A stretch of 64,000 nucleotides of DNA from Psychromarinibacter sp048262455 (GCA_048262455.1 JBLXFD010000015.1:1-64000); one strand, 5' to 3'; positions 1 through 8,562 are shown, counted from the stretch's first letter. The notes: generated from the sequence alone by a model not told the origin. Program-made: numbers and translations.

Positions 1-535
1 CATAGCCGAGACAGGCCGCCTCGGGCCGGGTCCGGTGCGGCGGCGTCCAGGAAAAGGCCGAGCCGAGCAAGGGCCGGACGAGGGAGATCTGGCGGGCGTC
101 CGGCGCGCCCGGCCCCGGCGCGACGGTGTCCTCGTAGCGCTCGTGCATCGCGCCCTGGTCGGGCACGGTCTGCGACGGCTCGTCCGCCGGCAGCATCCCG
201 GTGGAGGCGGCAGAGGCCCCTGCCCCGGTCGGCCCGGGCGCTTCCACCGCCCGCTCGGACGAGGTGGCGCCGCTGACCACGCCGGCGCCGCTGCCGGTGT
301 GGCCGGGCGCCGCGACATGGGGCGCCGCGCCGTCGGCGGTGGCGCCGGGGTGCATCCCGCCGAAGCCGTAGAACAGGATCGCGTAGACCACGCCGCCCAG
401 CAGCAGCCCGATCAGGAAGGCCCCGATGAAGCCGTATCCCGCCGCCAGCCACAGTGCCAGCAGCACAAGCACGCCGACGCCGGCGGCCACCGCCAGCATC
501 GTGTTACCCGTCATTCCCGTCCGGTGATCGGCCAT
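1..535 (-). CDS. nuo-operon membrane protein of unknown function (partial, 3' end off window)
   Basis: Read on the minus strand from an ATG at 535, the frame stays open to base 1, giving at least 178 residues; its C-terminus is outside the window. Residues about 10-50 form two hydrophobic segments separated by a short Gly/Tyr turn, and the rest is an Ala/Pro/Gly-rich soluble tail. It follows nuoE by 41 bases on the same strand, where Rhodobacterales nuo operons usually carry small accessory ORFs before nuoF. A second in-frame ATG at 514 could be the real start. I recognise no family. A role linked to complex I rests on position only. Confidence 0.6.
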   Translation of the reverse strand, partial: MADHRTGMTGNTMLAVAAGVGVLVLLALWLAAGYGFIGAFLIGLLLGGVVYAILFYGFGGMHPGATADGAAPHVAAPGHTGSGAGVVSGATSSERAVEAPGPTGAGASAASTGMLPADEPSQTVPDQGAMHERYEDTVAPGPGAPDARQISLVRPLLGSAFSWTPPHRTRPEAACLGY

Positions 536-576
536 GATAGCTTTCCCTTCTCCGCCAGTTAACGCGTGATGCGTTC

Positions 577-1902
577 CTACTTAGCGCCTTTCGGGGAATC
601 TGTCTCGCCCTGCGACAGCTGCCGCGCCTGCTCGACCCAGTTGTCGCGGGTCACGCGGCCGCGGAAACCCTGGAGGTTCTCGTCGACCCAGGCCACTTCC
701 TCGGCGCTCCAGGCCGCCAGCTGGTCGAAGTGGTAATAGCCCATGCCGTTCAACTGCCGCTCCAGCGCCGGGCCGACGCCGGAGATCCGTTTCAGATCAT
801 CCGCGCCGGTGTCGCGCGGGCCTTCCAGCCCGGCGGGGCGGGCGCCGATCTGCACGGTCTCGGAGCTTCCCAGCGCACCCTCGGGCGCCTCGGCGGTGCC
901 GGCGCCGAGGCCGCTGGCCTTGTCCGGCCCCTCGTCGCCCTCGGGCGCGCCGCCGGCGCCGTCCGAAACCTGGCCGTCGGGCGCCACGTCGGCGCCGGTG
1001 CCGCCCTGCCCGCCCTCGTCGGGCGCGACGGGCTGGTTCGGCTGGTTCGCGCGCACATCCTCGTCGGGACGCCCGGTGCCCTTGGCCTGCGCCTCGCGCC
1101 GGTCAATGCCGGTGTCGTCAGCCGGCGCGCCCTCGGAGGGATGCGGGCTGCGGGCGTGTTCCGAGGCCTCGGCCAGTTCCTCCGACGTGGTCTCGCTGCG
1201 GTGCCAGGGGGTGCGCAGCGGCACCTCGGTGCCGTCGATCCGGCGCACGGTGTCGCCGAGATCCGCCGCCAGCCCGACAGAGGCGTTGTGCGCCGGCCGT
1301 CCCTCGGCATGGTCCTGCAGCGAGGTCAGGCCCGACAGCGGCTCGGCCGCGTAACGGCCGTTCTGCGGGCCCGGCAGCGGCACCCGGCCCGCCGCCAGCT
1401 CGTCGATGATCTCGGCCAGCCGCCCGGTGGTCAGGTCCTCGTAATAATCCTTGCCGATCTGGGCCATGGGCGCGTTGGCGCAGGCGCCGAGGCACTCCAC
1501 CTCTTCCCAGCTGAAGCGGCCGTCAGCCGACAAAGCGTGGGGCTGCGCCGCGATCTTCTCGCGGCAGACCGCCATCAGGTCCTCGGCGCCGCAGATCATG
1601 CAGGAGGTGGTGCCGCAGACCTGGATATGCGCGACGCTGCCCACCGGCTGCAGCTGGAACATGAAGTAGAAGGTCGCCACCTCCAGCCCGCGGATATAGG
1701 CCATGCCCAGCATCTCGCAGACATGCTCGATCGCAGGACGGGACAGCCAGCCCTCCTGCTCCTGCGCGCGCCAAAGCAGCGGGATGATCGCGCTGGCCTG
1801 CCGCCCCTCGGGGTACTTGGTGACCTGCGCCTCGGCCCAGCGGCGGTTTTCCTCGGTGAAGGCGAAGCTGGCGGGCTGTTCAGGGTGAAGACGGCGAAGC
1901 AT
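577..1902 (-). CDS. nuoE: NADH-quinone oxidoreductase subunit E with long C-terminal extension
   Basis: Complex I 24-kDa subunit carrying the N1a [2Fe-2S] cluster in the NADH-oxidising arm. Residues about 15-170 are the thioredoxin-like domain, with the cluster ligands visible as C96-x4-C101 and C137-x3-C141. The protein is 441 aa, more than twice the usual ~170-240. After residue ~190 comes a low-complexity Ala/Glu/Gly/Pro/Asp stretch, then from residue ~368 a helix-hairpin-helix-like domain (motif ISGVGPALE). Similar extensions are known in Rhodobacterales NuoE. The ATG at 1902 lies 7 bases after the stop of the preceding ORF, so the two are probably co-transcribed and coupled. Confidence 0.95.
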   Translation of the reverse strand: MLRRLHPEQPASFAFTEENRRWAEAQVTKYPEGRQASAIIPLLWRAQEQEGWLSRPAIEHVCEMLGMAYIRGLEVATFYFMFQLQPVGSVAHIQVCGTTSCMICGAEDLMAVCREKIAAQPHALSADGRFSWEEVECLGACANAPMAQIGKDYYEDLTTGRLAEIIDELAAGRVPLPGPQNGRYAAEPLSGLTSLQDHAEGRPAHNASVGLAADLGDTVRRIDGTEVPLRTPWHRSETTSEELAEASEHARSPHPSEGAPADDTGIDRREAQAKGTGRPDEDVRANQPNQPVAPDEGGQGGTGADVAPDGQVSDGAGGAPEGDEGPDKASGLGAGTAEAPEGALGSSETVQIGARPAGLEGPRDTGADDLKRISGVGPALERQLNGMGYYHFDQLAAWSAEEVAWVDENLQGFRGRVTRDNWVEQARQLSQGETDSPKGAK

Positions 1903-1909
1903 GGCGGTC

Positions 1910-2395
1910 CTATTCGGTCGGTTGGCAGGCGGCGTCGGACAGCGTGGCGCTGCGGCCGCGGACGGTCAGCGCGCCGCCGTCGTGGTAGGGATAGAGCACC
2001 GCGCGCAGGGCGGCGTCCGAGAGATCGGGCAGCGAGTCGCGCAGGGCGCGCTCTTCGAGGGTGCAGCCGTTCTCGGCGAACAGCGCAAGCACGCTGGCCT
2101 TGGGGCTGGGCTGCGGCTGCGCCGGCGGGCAGAATTCGGCCGGCACGTGCAGCCGCCCCTGCGCGTCGGTGGAGGCGGTGCCGTCCACCAGCATCCGCGT
2201 CAGGGTCTCGCTGACGAAGGCGAAGTCGAAGCCCTCGGGGCCAAGAAGGTCCGGCATCTCGCGCTCTGACACGGTGCAGCCCTGACGGGCCAGCACGGTG
2301 AACAGCGCCTCCTGCGAGGTCTCCTGCGCCGCCAGCGGTGCGCCGGTCAGCACCAGCGCCGCGGCGAGGGCGGCCTGCCCTGCCCGGGCGATCAC
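1910..2395 (-). CDS. Predicted periplasmic protein with an internal tandem duplication, between nuoD and nuoE
   Basis: 161 aa from a GTG at 2395 that overlaps the nuoD stop (GTGA arrangement). An N-terminal signal peptide is evident (residues ~1-24, hydrophobic Ala/Leu core ending in LAAQ). The mature part is two copies of a ~60-residue unit. The first runs from LFTVLARQGCT to EFCPP and the second from VLALFAENGCT to AACQP. Each copy has one Cys in a GCT motif and one near its end, so four cysteines could form two intra-repeat disulfides. I do not recognise a named family. Export is odd for a gene inside the complex I operon. An assembly or quality-control role is a guess. Confidence 0.75.
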   Translation of the reverse strand: MIARAGQAALAAALVLTGAPLAAQETSQEALFTVLARQGCTVSEREMPDLLGPEGFDFAFVSETLTRMLVDGTASTDAQGRLHVPAEFCPPAQPQPSPKASVLALFAENGCTLEERALRDSLPDLSDAALRAVLYPYHDGGALTVRGRSATLSDAACQPTE

Positions 2396-3615
2396 CTGTC
2401 CACCTCGCCGAACACGATGTCCATGGTGCCGATGATCGCCGCCACGTCGGCCAGCTGGTGGCCGGTGGCGACATAGTCCATGGCCTGCAGGTGCAGGTAG
2501 CCGGGGGCGCGCAGCTTGACCTTGTAGGGCTTGTTGGTGCCGTCGGCGACGAGATAGACGCCGAACTCGCCCTTGGGCGCCTCGACCGCGGCGTAGACCT
2601 CGCCGGCGGGGACGTGGAAGCCCTCGGTGTACAGCTTGAAGTGGTGGATCAGCGCCTCCATCGAGCGCTTCATCTCGCCGCGCGCGGGCGGGGTCATCTT
2701 GCCGCGCGCCATGACCTCGCCGGGTTCGGCCCGCAGCTTGGTGATTGCCTGCCGGATGATCTTCACGCTTTCGCGCATCTCCTGCATCCGCACGAGGTAG
2801 CGGTCGTAGCAGTCGCCGTTCTTGCCGACCGGGATGCCGAACTCGAACTCGTCGTAGCACTCGTAGGGCTGGCTGCGGCGCAGGTCCCATGCCAGGCCCG
2901 AGCCGCGCACCATCACGCCGGAAAAGCCCCAGTCGAGGATGTCCTGCTCGGTCACCACGCCGATGTCGGCGTTGCGCTGCTTGAAGATCCGGTTCTCGGT
3001 CAGCAGCTCGTCGATGTCATCCAGCACCTTGGGAAAGGCGTCCGACCAGGTCTCGATGTCGTCCAGCAGCGCCGGCGGCAGGTCCTGGTGCACGCCCCCG
3101 GGGCGGAAATAGGCGGCGTGCAGCCGCGCGCCCGAGGCCCGCTCGTAGAAGACCATCAGCTTCTCGCGCTCCTCGAAGCCCCAGAGCGGCGGCGTCAGCG
3201 CGCCCACGTCCATGGCCTGGGTGGTCACGTTCAGCAGGTGGTTCAGCACGCGCCCGATCTCGGAATACAGCACCCGGATCAGGCTGGCCCGGCGCGGGAT
3301 CACGGTGCCGGTCAGCTTCTCGATGGCGAGGCACCAGGCGTGTTCCTGGTTCATCGGCGCGACGTAGTCCAGCCGGTCGAGGTAGGGCAGGTTCTGCAGG
3401 TAGGTGCGGCTTTCCATCAGCTTCTCGGTGCCGCGGTGCAGCAGGCCGATGTGCGGGTCGCACCGTTCGACGATCTCGCCGTCCAGTTCCAGCACCAGCC
3501 GCAGAACGCCGTGGGCGGCGGGGTGCTGGGGGCCGAAGTTGATGTTGAAATTGCGGATCTTCTGCTCACCCGTGCGGGTGTCGGCAAAGCCGCGCCTGGT
3601 CGGCATCTCGTTCAT
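2392..3615 (-). CDS. nuoD: NADH-quinone oxidoreductase subunit D
   Basis: The 49-kDa subunit of complex I, which with NuoB forms the quinone-binding cavity. 407 aa, the family's usual length. The N-terminal NFGPQHPAAHGV motif and the conserved C-terminus ending IIGTMDIVFGEVDR are both present. The start ATG (MNEMPTRRG) overlaps the nuoC stop codon (ATGA at 3612-3615), so NuoC and NuoD are separate proteins here, not the fused NuoCD of enterobacteria. The longer open frame upstream lies inside nuoC and was rejected as the start. Confidence 0.97.
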   Translation of the reverse strand: MNEMPTRRGFADTRTGEQKIRNFNINFGPQHPAAHGVLRLVLELDGEIVERCDPHIGLLHRGTEKLMESRTYLQNLPYLDRLDYVAPMNQEHAWCLAIEKLTGTVIPRRASLIRVLYSEIGRVLNHLLNVTTQAMDVGALTPPLWGFEEREKLMVFYERASGARLHAAYFRPGGVHQDLPPALLDDIETWSDAFPKVLDDIDELLTENRIFKQRNADIGVVTEQDILDWGFSGVMVRGSGLAWDLRRSQPYECYDEFEFGIPVGKNGDCYDRYLVRMQEMRESVKIIRQAITKLRAEPGEVMARGKMTPPARGEMKRSMEALIHHFKLYTEGFHVPAGEVYAAVEAPKGEFGVYLVADGTNKPYKVKLRAPGYLHLQAMDYVATGHQLADVAAIIGTMDIVFGEVDR

Positions 3616-4217
3616 TTCGCCGCCTCCTTCTCGTCGCCCGGAAGGATATACTCGGCCCCTTCCCAGGGAGACATGAAATCGAACTGCCGGTATTCCTGCA
3701 CCAGCTTCACCGGCTCGTAGACCACGCGTTTCTCGGCCTCGTCGTAGCGCACCTCGACGTAGCCGGTGGTGGGGAAGTCCTTGCGCAGCGGGTAGCCGCG
3801 AAAGCCGTAGTCGGTCAGGATCCGCCGCAGGTCCGGGTGACCCGAGAACAGGATCCCGTACATGTCGAAGACCTCGCGCTCGAACCAGTTGGCGGCGGGG
3901 AAGACATCGGTGACCGAGGCGACGCTTTCGTCCTCGCGCACGGCGCAGCGCACGCGGACGCGGTGGTTCTGGTACATCGACAGGAAATGGTAGACCAGGT
4001 CGAACCGCGCCTCGCGCTCGGGAAAGTCGATGGCGGTGATGTCGATCAGGGTCGAGAACTTGCAGGTCTGGTCGGCCTTCAGGAACTCGCAGAAGGCGAC
4101 GACGGAACTGGGCGCCACCTCGACCGTCAGCTCGCCATGGGCGACGTCCCATCCGACCACGCAGTCGGGCCGCTTCAGCTCGATGTGCGCGCCTAGCTCC
4201 CTGAGGCCCTCGGACAT
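3612..4217 (-). CDS. nuoC: NADH-quinone oxidoreductase subunit C
   Basis: The 30-kDa peripheral-arm subunit of complex I, 201 aa. The family signature is readable: ERE-x-FDMYGI-x-F-x-GHPDLRRILTDYGF-x-G-x-PLRKDFP, followed by the YxEVRYD segment. The stop overlaps nuoD by 4 bases. Upstream, a sulfotransferase gene and a gap of 197 bases separate it from nuoB, whereas nuoB and nuoC are normally adjacent. Confidence 0.97.
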   Translation of the reverse strand: MSEGLRELGAHIELKRPDCVVGWDVAHGELTVEVAPSSVVAFCEFLKADQTCKFSTLIDITAIDFPEREARFDLVYHFLSMYQNHRVRVRCAVREDESVASVTDVFPAANWFEREVFDMYGILFSGHPDLRRILTDYGFRGYPLRKDFPTTGYVEVRYDEAEKRVVYEPVKLVQEYRQFDFMSPWEGAEYILPGDEKEAAK

Positions 4218-4414
4218 GTGCTTTCCTCACTATTCGGGCAGCAGCGGAACCGGGTCCTGGCCGCAGGTGGCCCGCTCTCGATCCGGCCGGCCCGCAGCGG
4301 ACGTCCCGCGCCGTGCGTGTGCCCGGTTGCTACAGCCAACCAAGGCGATGATCCAGCCCTCTTTTTGCCGCGCAGGGCGCTTGGCGGGCGCACGCGGGGC
4401 GCTTGGGGGCCCGG

Positions 4415-5335
4415 TTACGGCACGTCGCGCCAGCCGCCGGGCAGCGCGGTGCCGAAGCGCTGGCGCATGGCGCGGTAGACCGGGGCGAGATCGCGCCGCA
4501 GCGCCTGCTCCACGTCCGGGCGGATCGCGCCGCCCGCGCCGCCCGCGTGCACCCGCCGGTCATAGCGGCCCGGGCGCGGCGCGATCCCGGCGAAACGGCA
4601 GAGCCGCGCCATGGCGGCGTCCTCGAACAGGCCCTCGTAGAACAGCACCAGCCTGCGCGGCTCCGGCACCGCCGCCTCCAGATCCGCCAGCACCCGCTGG
4701 TACTGGGTCCGCCGCAGCACGTGGCGCAGGCCGCCGGCGACGAATTCGTCCAGCAGCGCGTCCAGCGGCGCGCCCGGCGCGTGCATGCGGTGGTGCATCA
4801 GCAGGTTCGACCAGGCCCGCGCCACCGGGTCGCGCAGGATGAAGAGGAACCGCGCGGCGGGAATCGTCTGCGCCAACTCGGCGAACTGCGCCCGGCCCAT
4901 CTGGTCGTAATCCGGGGTCAGGTCGGCGAGGCAGCGCTGCCCGCGCCAGCCCCGCAGCATCATCCGCCAGTAGGCGCGGTGGTCCGGGTCCCGTTCCGCG
5001 TGCATCGCCACCAGCCCGCGCAGGAAGCCCGGGCTGACCTTCGGCATGTTCACCCCCGGCAGGTGGCGCCCGACCGCCGCCGCCGTCTCGGCCAGCCGCA
5101 GCATCGGCGCGCCGTCCAGCTGCGCCAGCCGCCCGCGCCGCACCCGCACCGCCGGGGCGCGGGGGTCGAAGTAGGCGTTGAAGTAGTGCATTTCCTTGCA
5201 CTGCGGCACATGCGCCTCGGGGTGGCGGCGCAGGTAGTCATACAGCCAGGTGGTGCCCGCCTTCTGCGCGCCAAGCCCGATCAGCAGGGTGGTGCCGGGC
5301 GGGCATTCCGCCCGCCGCGGGCGCAGGAACGCCAT
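4415..5335 (-). CDS. PAPS-dependent sulfotransferase family protein inserted in the nuo operon
   Basis: 306 aa, cytosolic. The 5'-phosphosulfate loop is visible near residues 19-40 (GLGAQKAGTTWLYDYL), with the catalytic-type Lys at 25. The 3'-phosphate binding segment is at ~165-180 (FILRDPVARAWSN, R168 and S176). Both are hallmarks of the sulfotransferase superfamily (heparan-sulfate NST/Stf0-like group). The acceptor cannot be told from sequence. The gene starts 24 bases after nuoB, with a GGAGG-like ribosome site, and is followed by 197 bases before nuoC. It is therefore expressed with complex I or marks an insertion into the operon. I see no terminator after it. Confidence 0.88.
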   Translation of the reverse strand: MAFLRPRRAECPPGTTLLIGLGAQKAGTTWLYDYLRRHPEAHVPQCKEMHYFNAYFDPRAPAVRVRRGRLAQLDGAPMLRLAETAAAVGRHLPGVNMPKVSPGFLRGLVAMHAERDPDHRAYWRMMLRGWRGQRCLADLTPDYDQMGRAQFAELAQTIPAARFLFILRDPVARAWSNLLMHHRMHAPGAPLDALLDEFVAGGLRHVLRRTQYQRVLADLEAAVPEPRRLVLFYEGLFEDAAMARLCRFAGIAPRPGRYDRRVHAGGAGGAIRPDVEQALRRDLAPVYRAMRQRFGTALPGGWRDVP

Positions 5336-5359
5336 GGTGGCCCCGCCCTCCGGGACGGA

Positions 5360-5977
5360 TCAGCGGACGATGGTGCCGGTGCGCCGGATCTTCCGCTGCA
5401 GCGCGAGGATGCCGTACAGCAGCGCCTCGGCCGTCGGCGGGCAGCCGGGCACGTAGATGTCCACCGGCACGATCCGGTCGCAGCCGCGCACCACAGAGTA
5501 GCTGTAGTGGTAGTAGCCGCCGCCGTTGGCGCAGCTGCCCATGGAGATGACGTAGCGCGGCTCGGGCATCTGGTCGTAGACCTTGCGCAGCGCCGGGGCC
5601 ATCTTGTTGGTCAGCGTGCCGGCGATGATCATCAGGTCCGACTGGCGCGGGCTGGCGCGGGGGGCGATGCCGAAGCGTTCCGCGTCGTAGCGGGGCATCG
5701 AGGTGTGCATCATCTCGACCGCGCAGCAGGCCAGTCCGAAGGTCATCCAGTGCAGGCTGCCGGTCCGGGCCCAGTTGATCACGTCCTCTGTGGAGGTGAC
5801 GAGAAAACCCTTGTCCTGCAGTTCCCGGTTCAGGTGCGTGGTCACCGCCGCGTCGGCGGTCTGGCCGCTGGACTGGTCGAAGGCGGCCAGCGCCGAGGGG
5901 CCGGACTTGATCCGGTCGGACTGCATCCCGTCGCCCTGCACCTCGGTGACGCGGGCGCTGTCGTCGGTCACTCCCAT
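5360..5977 (-). CDS. nuoB: NADH-quinone oxidoreductase subunit B
   Basis: Complex I PSST subunit carrying cluster N2, the [4Fe-4S] centre that reduces quinone. With the ATG at 5977 the product is 205 aa. The ligands are C84-C85, C149 and C179 in the motifs GLACCAVEMM, GSCANGG and PGCPPTAEALLYG. I chose the ATG at 5977 because it overlaps the nuoA stop closely; an in-frame ATG at 5998 inside nuoA is the alternative. The N-terminal ~45 residues before the conserved TxxLNRELQDKGF are variable. Confidence 0.96.
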   Translation of the reverse strand: MGVTDDSARVTEVQGDGMQSDRIKSGPSALAAFDQSSGQTADAAVTTHLNRELQDKGFLVTSTEDVINWARTGSLHWMTFGLACCAVEMMHTSMPRYDAERFGIAPRASPRQSDLMIIAGTLTNKMAPALRKVYDQMPEPRYVISMGSCANGGGYYHYSYSVVRGCDRIVPVDIYVPGCPPTAEALLYGILALQRKIRRTGTIVR

Positions 5978-6333
5978 TCCAGGGCTCCCTTCTTCCATTC
6001 GTAGGCGAAGCCGATGGTCAGCACCCCGAGGAACACCATCATCGACCAGAACCCGACGTCGCCCACACCCTGGAAGGCCACGGCCCAGGGGAAGAGGAAG
6101 GCGATCTCGAGGTCGAAGATGATGAACAGGATCGACACCAGGTAGAACCGCACGTCGAACTTCATCCGGGCGTCATCGAAGGCGTTGAAGCCGCATTCGT
6201 AGGCGCTGACCTTCTCGGGGTCGGGACGGCGCACGGCCAGCACCGCGGCGGCCAGCATCAGCACCAGGCCCAGACCGCCGGCGATGCCGAGGAAGATCAG
6301 GATCGGAAGGTATTGGGCGGCGAGGGTTTGCAC
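5968..6333 (-). CDS. nuoA: NADH-quinone oxidoreductase subunit A
   Basis: Small membrane subunit of complex I, 121 aa with three transmembrane segments. It contains the conserved loop EKVSAYECGFNAFDDARMKFDVRFYLVSI-type motif, with its Cys, followed by FDLEIAFLFPWA. The start is a GTG at 6333 preceded by an AGGAG ribosome site about 8 bases upstream. The longer ATG-started frame begins near the yciB stop and would add 31 residues unlike the family. First gene of the nuo operon; the promoter should lie in the 94 bases before it or further upstream. Confidence 0.95.
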   Translation of the reverse strand: MQTLAAQYLPILIFLGIAGGLGLVLMLAAAVLAVRRPDPEKVSAYECGFNAFDDARMKFDVRFYLVSILFIIFDLEIAFLFPWAVAFQGVGDVGFWSMMVFLGVLTIGFAYEWKKGALEWE

Positions 6334-6427
6334 GGGGCGGCTCCTGCAAAGATGGCGCTTGGGCGCAGCTGTCGGACCGGACATAAACCCCGGCCCCGGA
6401 AGGGTCAACCGAGGCCGGAGCGGCACA

Positions 6428-7042
6428 TCACCGCCCCGCGGTCTTCTCGATCCCGTGGCGCTGGAACAGCCGGCCCTGCAGCATGAAGAAGACGAACAGC
6501 GCGAAGGTCAGCCCGAAGGTCTTGAAGTTGACCCAGGCGTCGGTGGACATCGTGCGCCAGACCACCTCGTTGGCCACTGCCAGCAGCACGAAGAAGCCGG
6601 TGACGCGGCGGGTCAGGATCATCCAGCCCTCGTGGTCCATCGGCAGCACCTCGTTCATCACCAGCTGCATGTAGGACTTGCCCCGCAGCAGCCCGAACCC
6701 GAGGATCGCGGCGAAGAGCGCGTAGATGATGGTGGGCTTCATCTTGAAGAACCGCTCGTCGTTCAGCCAGACGGTCAGGCCGCCGAAGACCACCACCAGC
6801 ACCAGCGTGACCACCTGCATCTTCGACAGGGTGCCGGTCAGCCACCACAGCAGGAAGGTGGTCAGCGCCAGTAGCGGCACGAAGGCGGCGGTGACGACGA
6901 TGAAGCCGCTGTACTCTGTCCCGCCGATCATGAAGCTGCGGTCGCGCAGCAGCAGGTAGCCGATGAAGAAGGCCACCACCGGGCCCAGGTCCAGCGCCAG
7001 CTTCAATCCGCCGGATATCTTCTTTTCCGCCTGTTCGGTCAT
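6428..7042 (-). CDS. yciB: YciB/IspZ family inner-membrane septation protein
   Basis: 204 aa with about five to six hydrophobic segments. Family features are seen: KLALDLGPVVAFFIGYLL near the N-terminus, a central MKPTIIYALFAAILGFGL, and NEVVWRTMSTDAWVNFKTFGL towards the end. The family (intracellular septation protein A) acts in cell-envelope elongation and division in E. coli; its precise biochemical role is unsettled. It lies 34 bases downstream of the DMT transporter on the same strand, probably in one transcript. Confidence 0.93.
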   Translation of the reverse strand: MTEQAEKKISGGLKLALDLGPVVAFFIGYLLLRDRSFMIGGTEYSGFIVVTAAFVPLLALTTFLLWWLTGTLSKMQVVTLVLVVVFGGLTVWLNDERFFKMKPTIIYALFAAILGFGLLRGKSYMQLVMNEVLPMDHEGWMILTRRVTGFFVLLAVANEVVWRTMSTDAWVNFKTFGLTFALFVFFMLQGRLFQRHGIEKTAGR

Positions 7043-7076
7043 CTTGCCATCCTCCTGCGGGCCGGGCGTTACAGCC

Positions 7077-7979
7077 TCAGCCTCCGAATTCCACTATCAC
7101 GGCACCCAGCGCGATCAAGGCCATCAGCGCCAGCCGGCGCGGTCCCACCGTCTCTTTCAACACCAGCCAGCCAATCAGCGCGGCGAAGACCGTCGAGGTC
7201 TCTCGCAGCACCGCCGCCTCGCCCACCTTGTCCAGCCGCGTGGCCAGCATCACCGAGCCGAAGCTGAAGAAGGCCAGCACCCCGCCGATCAGCCCCCGCA
7301 CCGCCAGCGGCCCCGGAGGCGGCCGGTCCGCCATCGCGCGCCAGCGGCGCAGGGCGATCAGCGGCATCAGCAACCCGTCGATGAAGAAGAACCAGGCGAG
7401 GAAGGTGAAGGGGTTTGCCGTCGCGCGGATGCCGTAGGCGTCGTAGGTGGTGTAGAGCGCCACGAAGAGCCCGGTGATGAAGGCCAGCACCAGCGCCATG
7501 CGCAGGGTGTCCCGCGCCGCGGTCAGGAAGATCAGGTTGTAGATCGCCAGCCCGAAGATCCCCGACAGCAGCACCGCCACCCCCAGCCACTGCACCGGGG
7601 TGAAGACCTCTCCGAACAGCAGGTAGGCGCCGATCACCGTGAACAGCGGCCCGGTGCCGCGCACCACCGGGTAGACCACCGTGTAGGCGCCCCGGGAGTA
7701 GGCCGAGGCCTGGGCCAGCTTGTAGCCGGTGTGCAGGATGAAGACGCCCACGAAGATCGGCCACATGTGCGGCTCGGGCCAGGGCACCACGAACAGCGCG
7801 AAGGGCGCGGCCATCAGCCCGTAGCTGAGGTCGATCGCCCCACGCGACAGCCAGGGATCGTGCCGACCCTTCTGCAGCGCCCCGAAGACCGCGTGCAGGA
7901 AGGCCGCCAGCAGCGCCAGCCACAGTGCCAGGGTATGGCCGGCGGGCGTGCCCTCCAGCGAGACCAGCCAGTCGCTCAT
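7077..7979 (-). CDS. DMT superfamily (EamA-type) transporter
   Basis: 300 aa, about ten predicted transmembrane segments arranged as two EamA-type repeats. A conserved-looking stretch occurs in the first repeat (VVYPVVRGTGPLFTVIGAYLLFGE) and a similar one in the second (RETSTVFAALIGWLVLKE). Members export or import small metabolites; the substrate cannot be read from sequence. It sits between ftsY/mgtC and yciB, transcribed towards yciB. Confidence 0.88.
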   Translation of the reverse strand: MSDWLVSLEGTPAGHTLALWLALLAAFLHAVFGALQKGRHDPWLSRGAIDLSYGLMAAPFALFVVPWPEPHMWPIFVGVFILHTGYKLAQASAYSRGAYTVVYPVVRGTGPLFTVIGAYLLFGEVFTPVQWLGVAVLLSGIFGLAIYNLIFLTAARDTLRMALVLAFITGLFVALYTTYDAYGIRATANPFTFLAWFFFIDGLLMPLIALRRWRAMADRPPPGPLAVRGLIGGVLAFFSFGSVMLATRLDKVGEAAVLRETSTVFAALIGWLVLKETVGPRRLALMALIALGAVIVEFGG

Positions 7980-8051
7980 GCCGCCGCGCCCGCTTGGAAC
8001 CCGCCGCGCCCTGCCCTAGTTTCAGGGCGGTAACCCAGATGGAGCCTCGCA

Positions 8052-8558
8052 ATGCTGTCCCAGATCCTCGACGAGCTGAACGGCAGCTTCACCTCTGTCT
8101 CCTGGGACGTCGCGGCGATCCGCATGGTCTCGGCGGTGGTGCTGGGCGGGGTGGTCGGTTTCGAGCGCGAGTTGCGCGACAAGCCCGCCGGGCTGCGCAC
8201 CCACATGCTGATCTCGCTGGCCGCCTGCCTGTTCATCGTGGTCAGCCAGCAGCTGGCCGGCCTGCCCTTCGGCACCCCCGACATGGACCAGAAGGACCTG
8301 CTGCGGATCGACCCGCTGCGCCTGGTCGAGGCGGTGACCGCCGGCGTCGCCTTCCTGGCGGCCGGGATCATCTTCACCTCGGGCGGCAAGGTGCACCACG
8401 TCACCACCGGCGCCTCGATGTGGCTGGCGGGCGCCATCGGGCTGGCCTGCGGGTCGGGACAGGTGCCGCTGGCGGCCATGGCCGCGGGGCTGGTGGTGGG
8501 CGTGCTGCTGCTGCTGCGCCTGTTCGAGCGGATGATCGGCACCCACGCCGACGAATAA
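8052..8558 (+). CDS. MgtC/SapB family membrane protein
   Basis: 168 aa with about four to five transmembrane segments. The N-terminal family signature is present (AVVLGGVVGFERELRDKPAGLRTHMLI-type), including the conserved GxERE and AGLRTH. The later FLAAGIIF and TGASMWLAGAIGLACG segments are also present. Family members are linked to Mg2+ limitation and modulation of the F-ATPase; this short form lacks the C-terminal ACT-like domain of MgtC. It has its own GGAG ribosome site and stands convergent to ftsY, with only 4 bases between their stops. Confidence 0.9.
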   Translation: MLSQILDELNGSFTSVSWDVAAIRMVSAVVLGGVVGFERELRDKPAGLRTHMLISLAACLFIVVSQQLAGLPFGTPDMDQKDLLRIDPLRLVEAVTAGVAFLAAGIIFTSGGKVHHVTTGASMWLAGAIGLACGSGQVPLAAMAAGLVVGVLLLLRLFERMIGTHADE

Positions 8559-8562
8559 GGAT

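Noticed and set aside
730..2214. Long open frames on the plus strand opposite nuoE
   Set aside because: Typical antisense shadows in GC-rich coding DNA: Ala/Arg/Gly-rich translation, no ribosome sites, and the minus strand encodes a clear NuoE.
4218..4414. Possible terminator or promoter between the sulfotransferase gene and nuoC
   Set aside because: No stem followed by a T-run and no convincing -35/-10 pair was seen on the minus strand; left as unassigned intergenic sequence.
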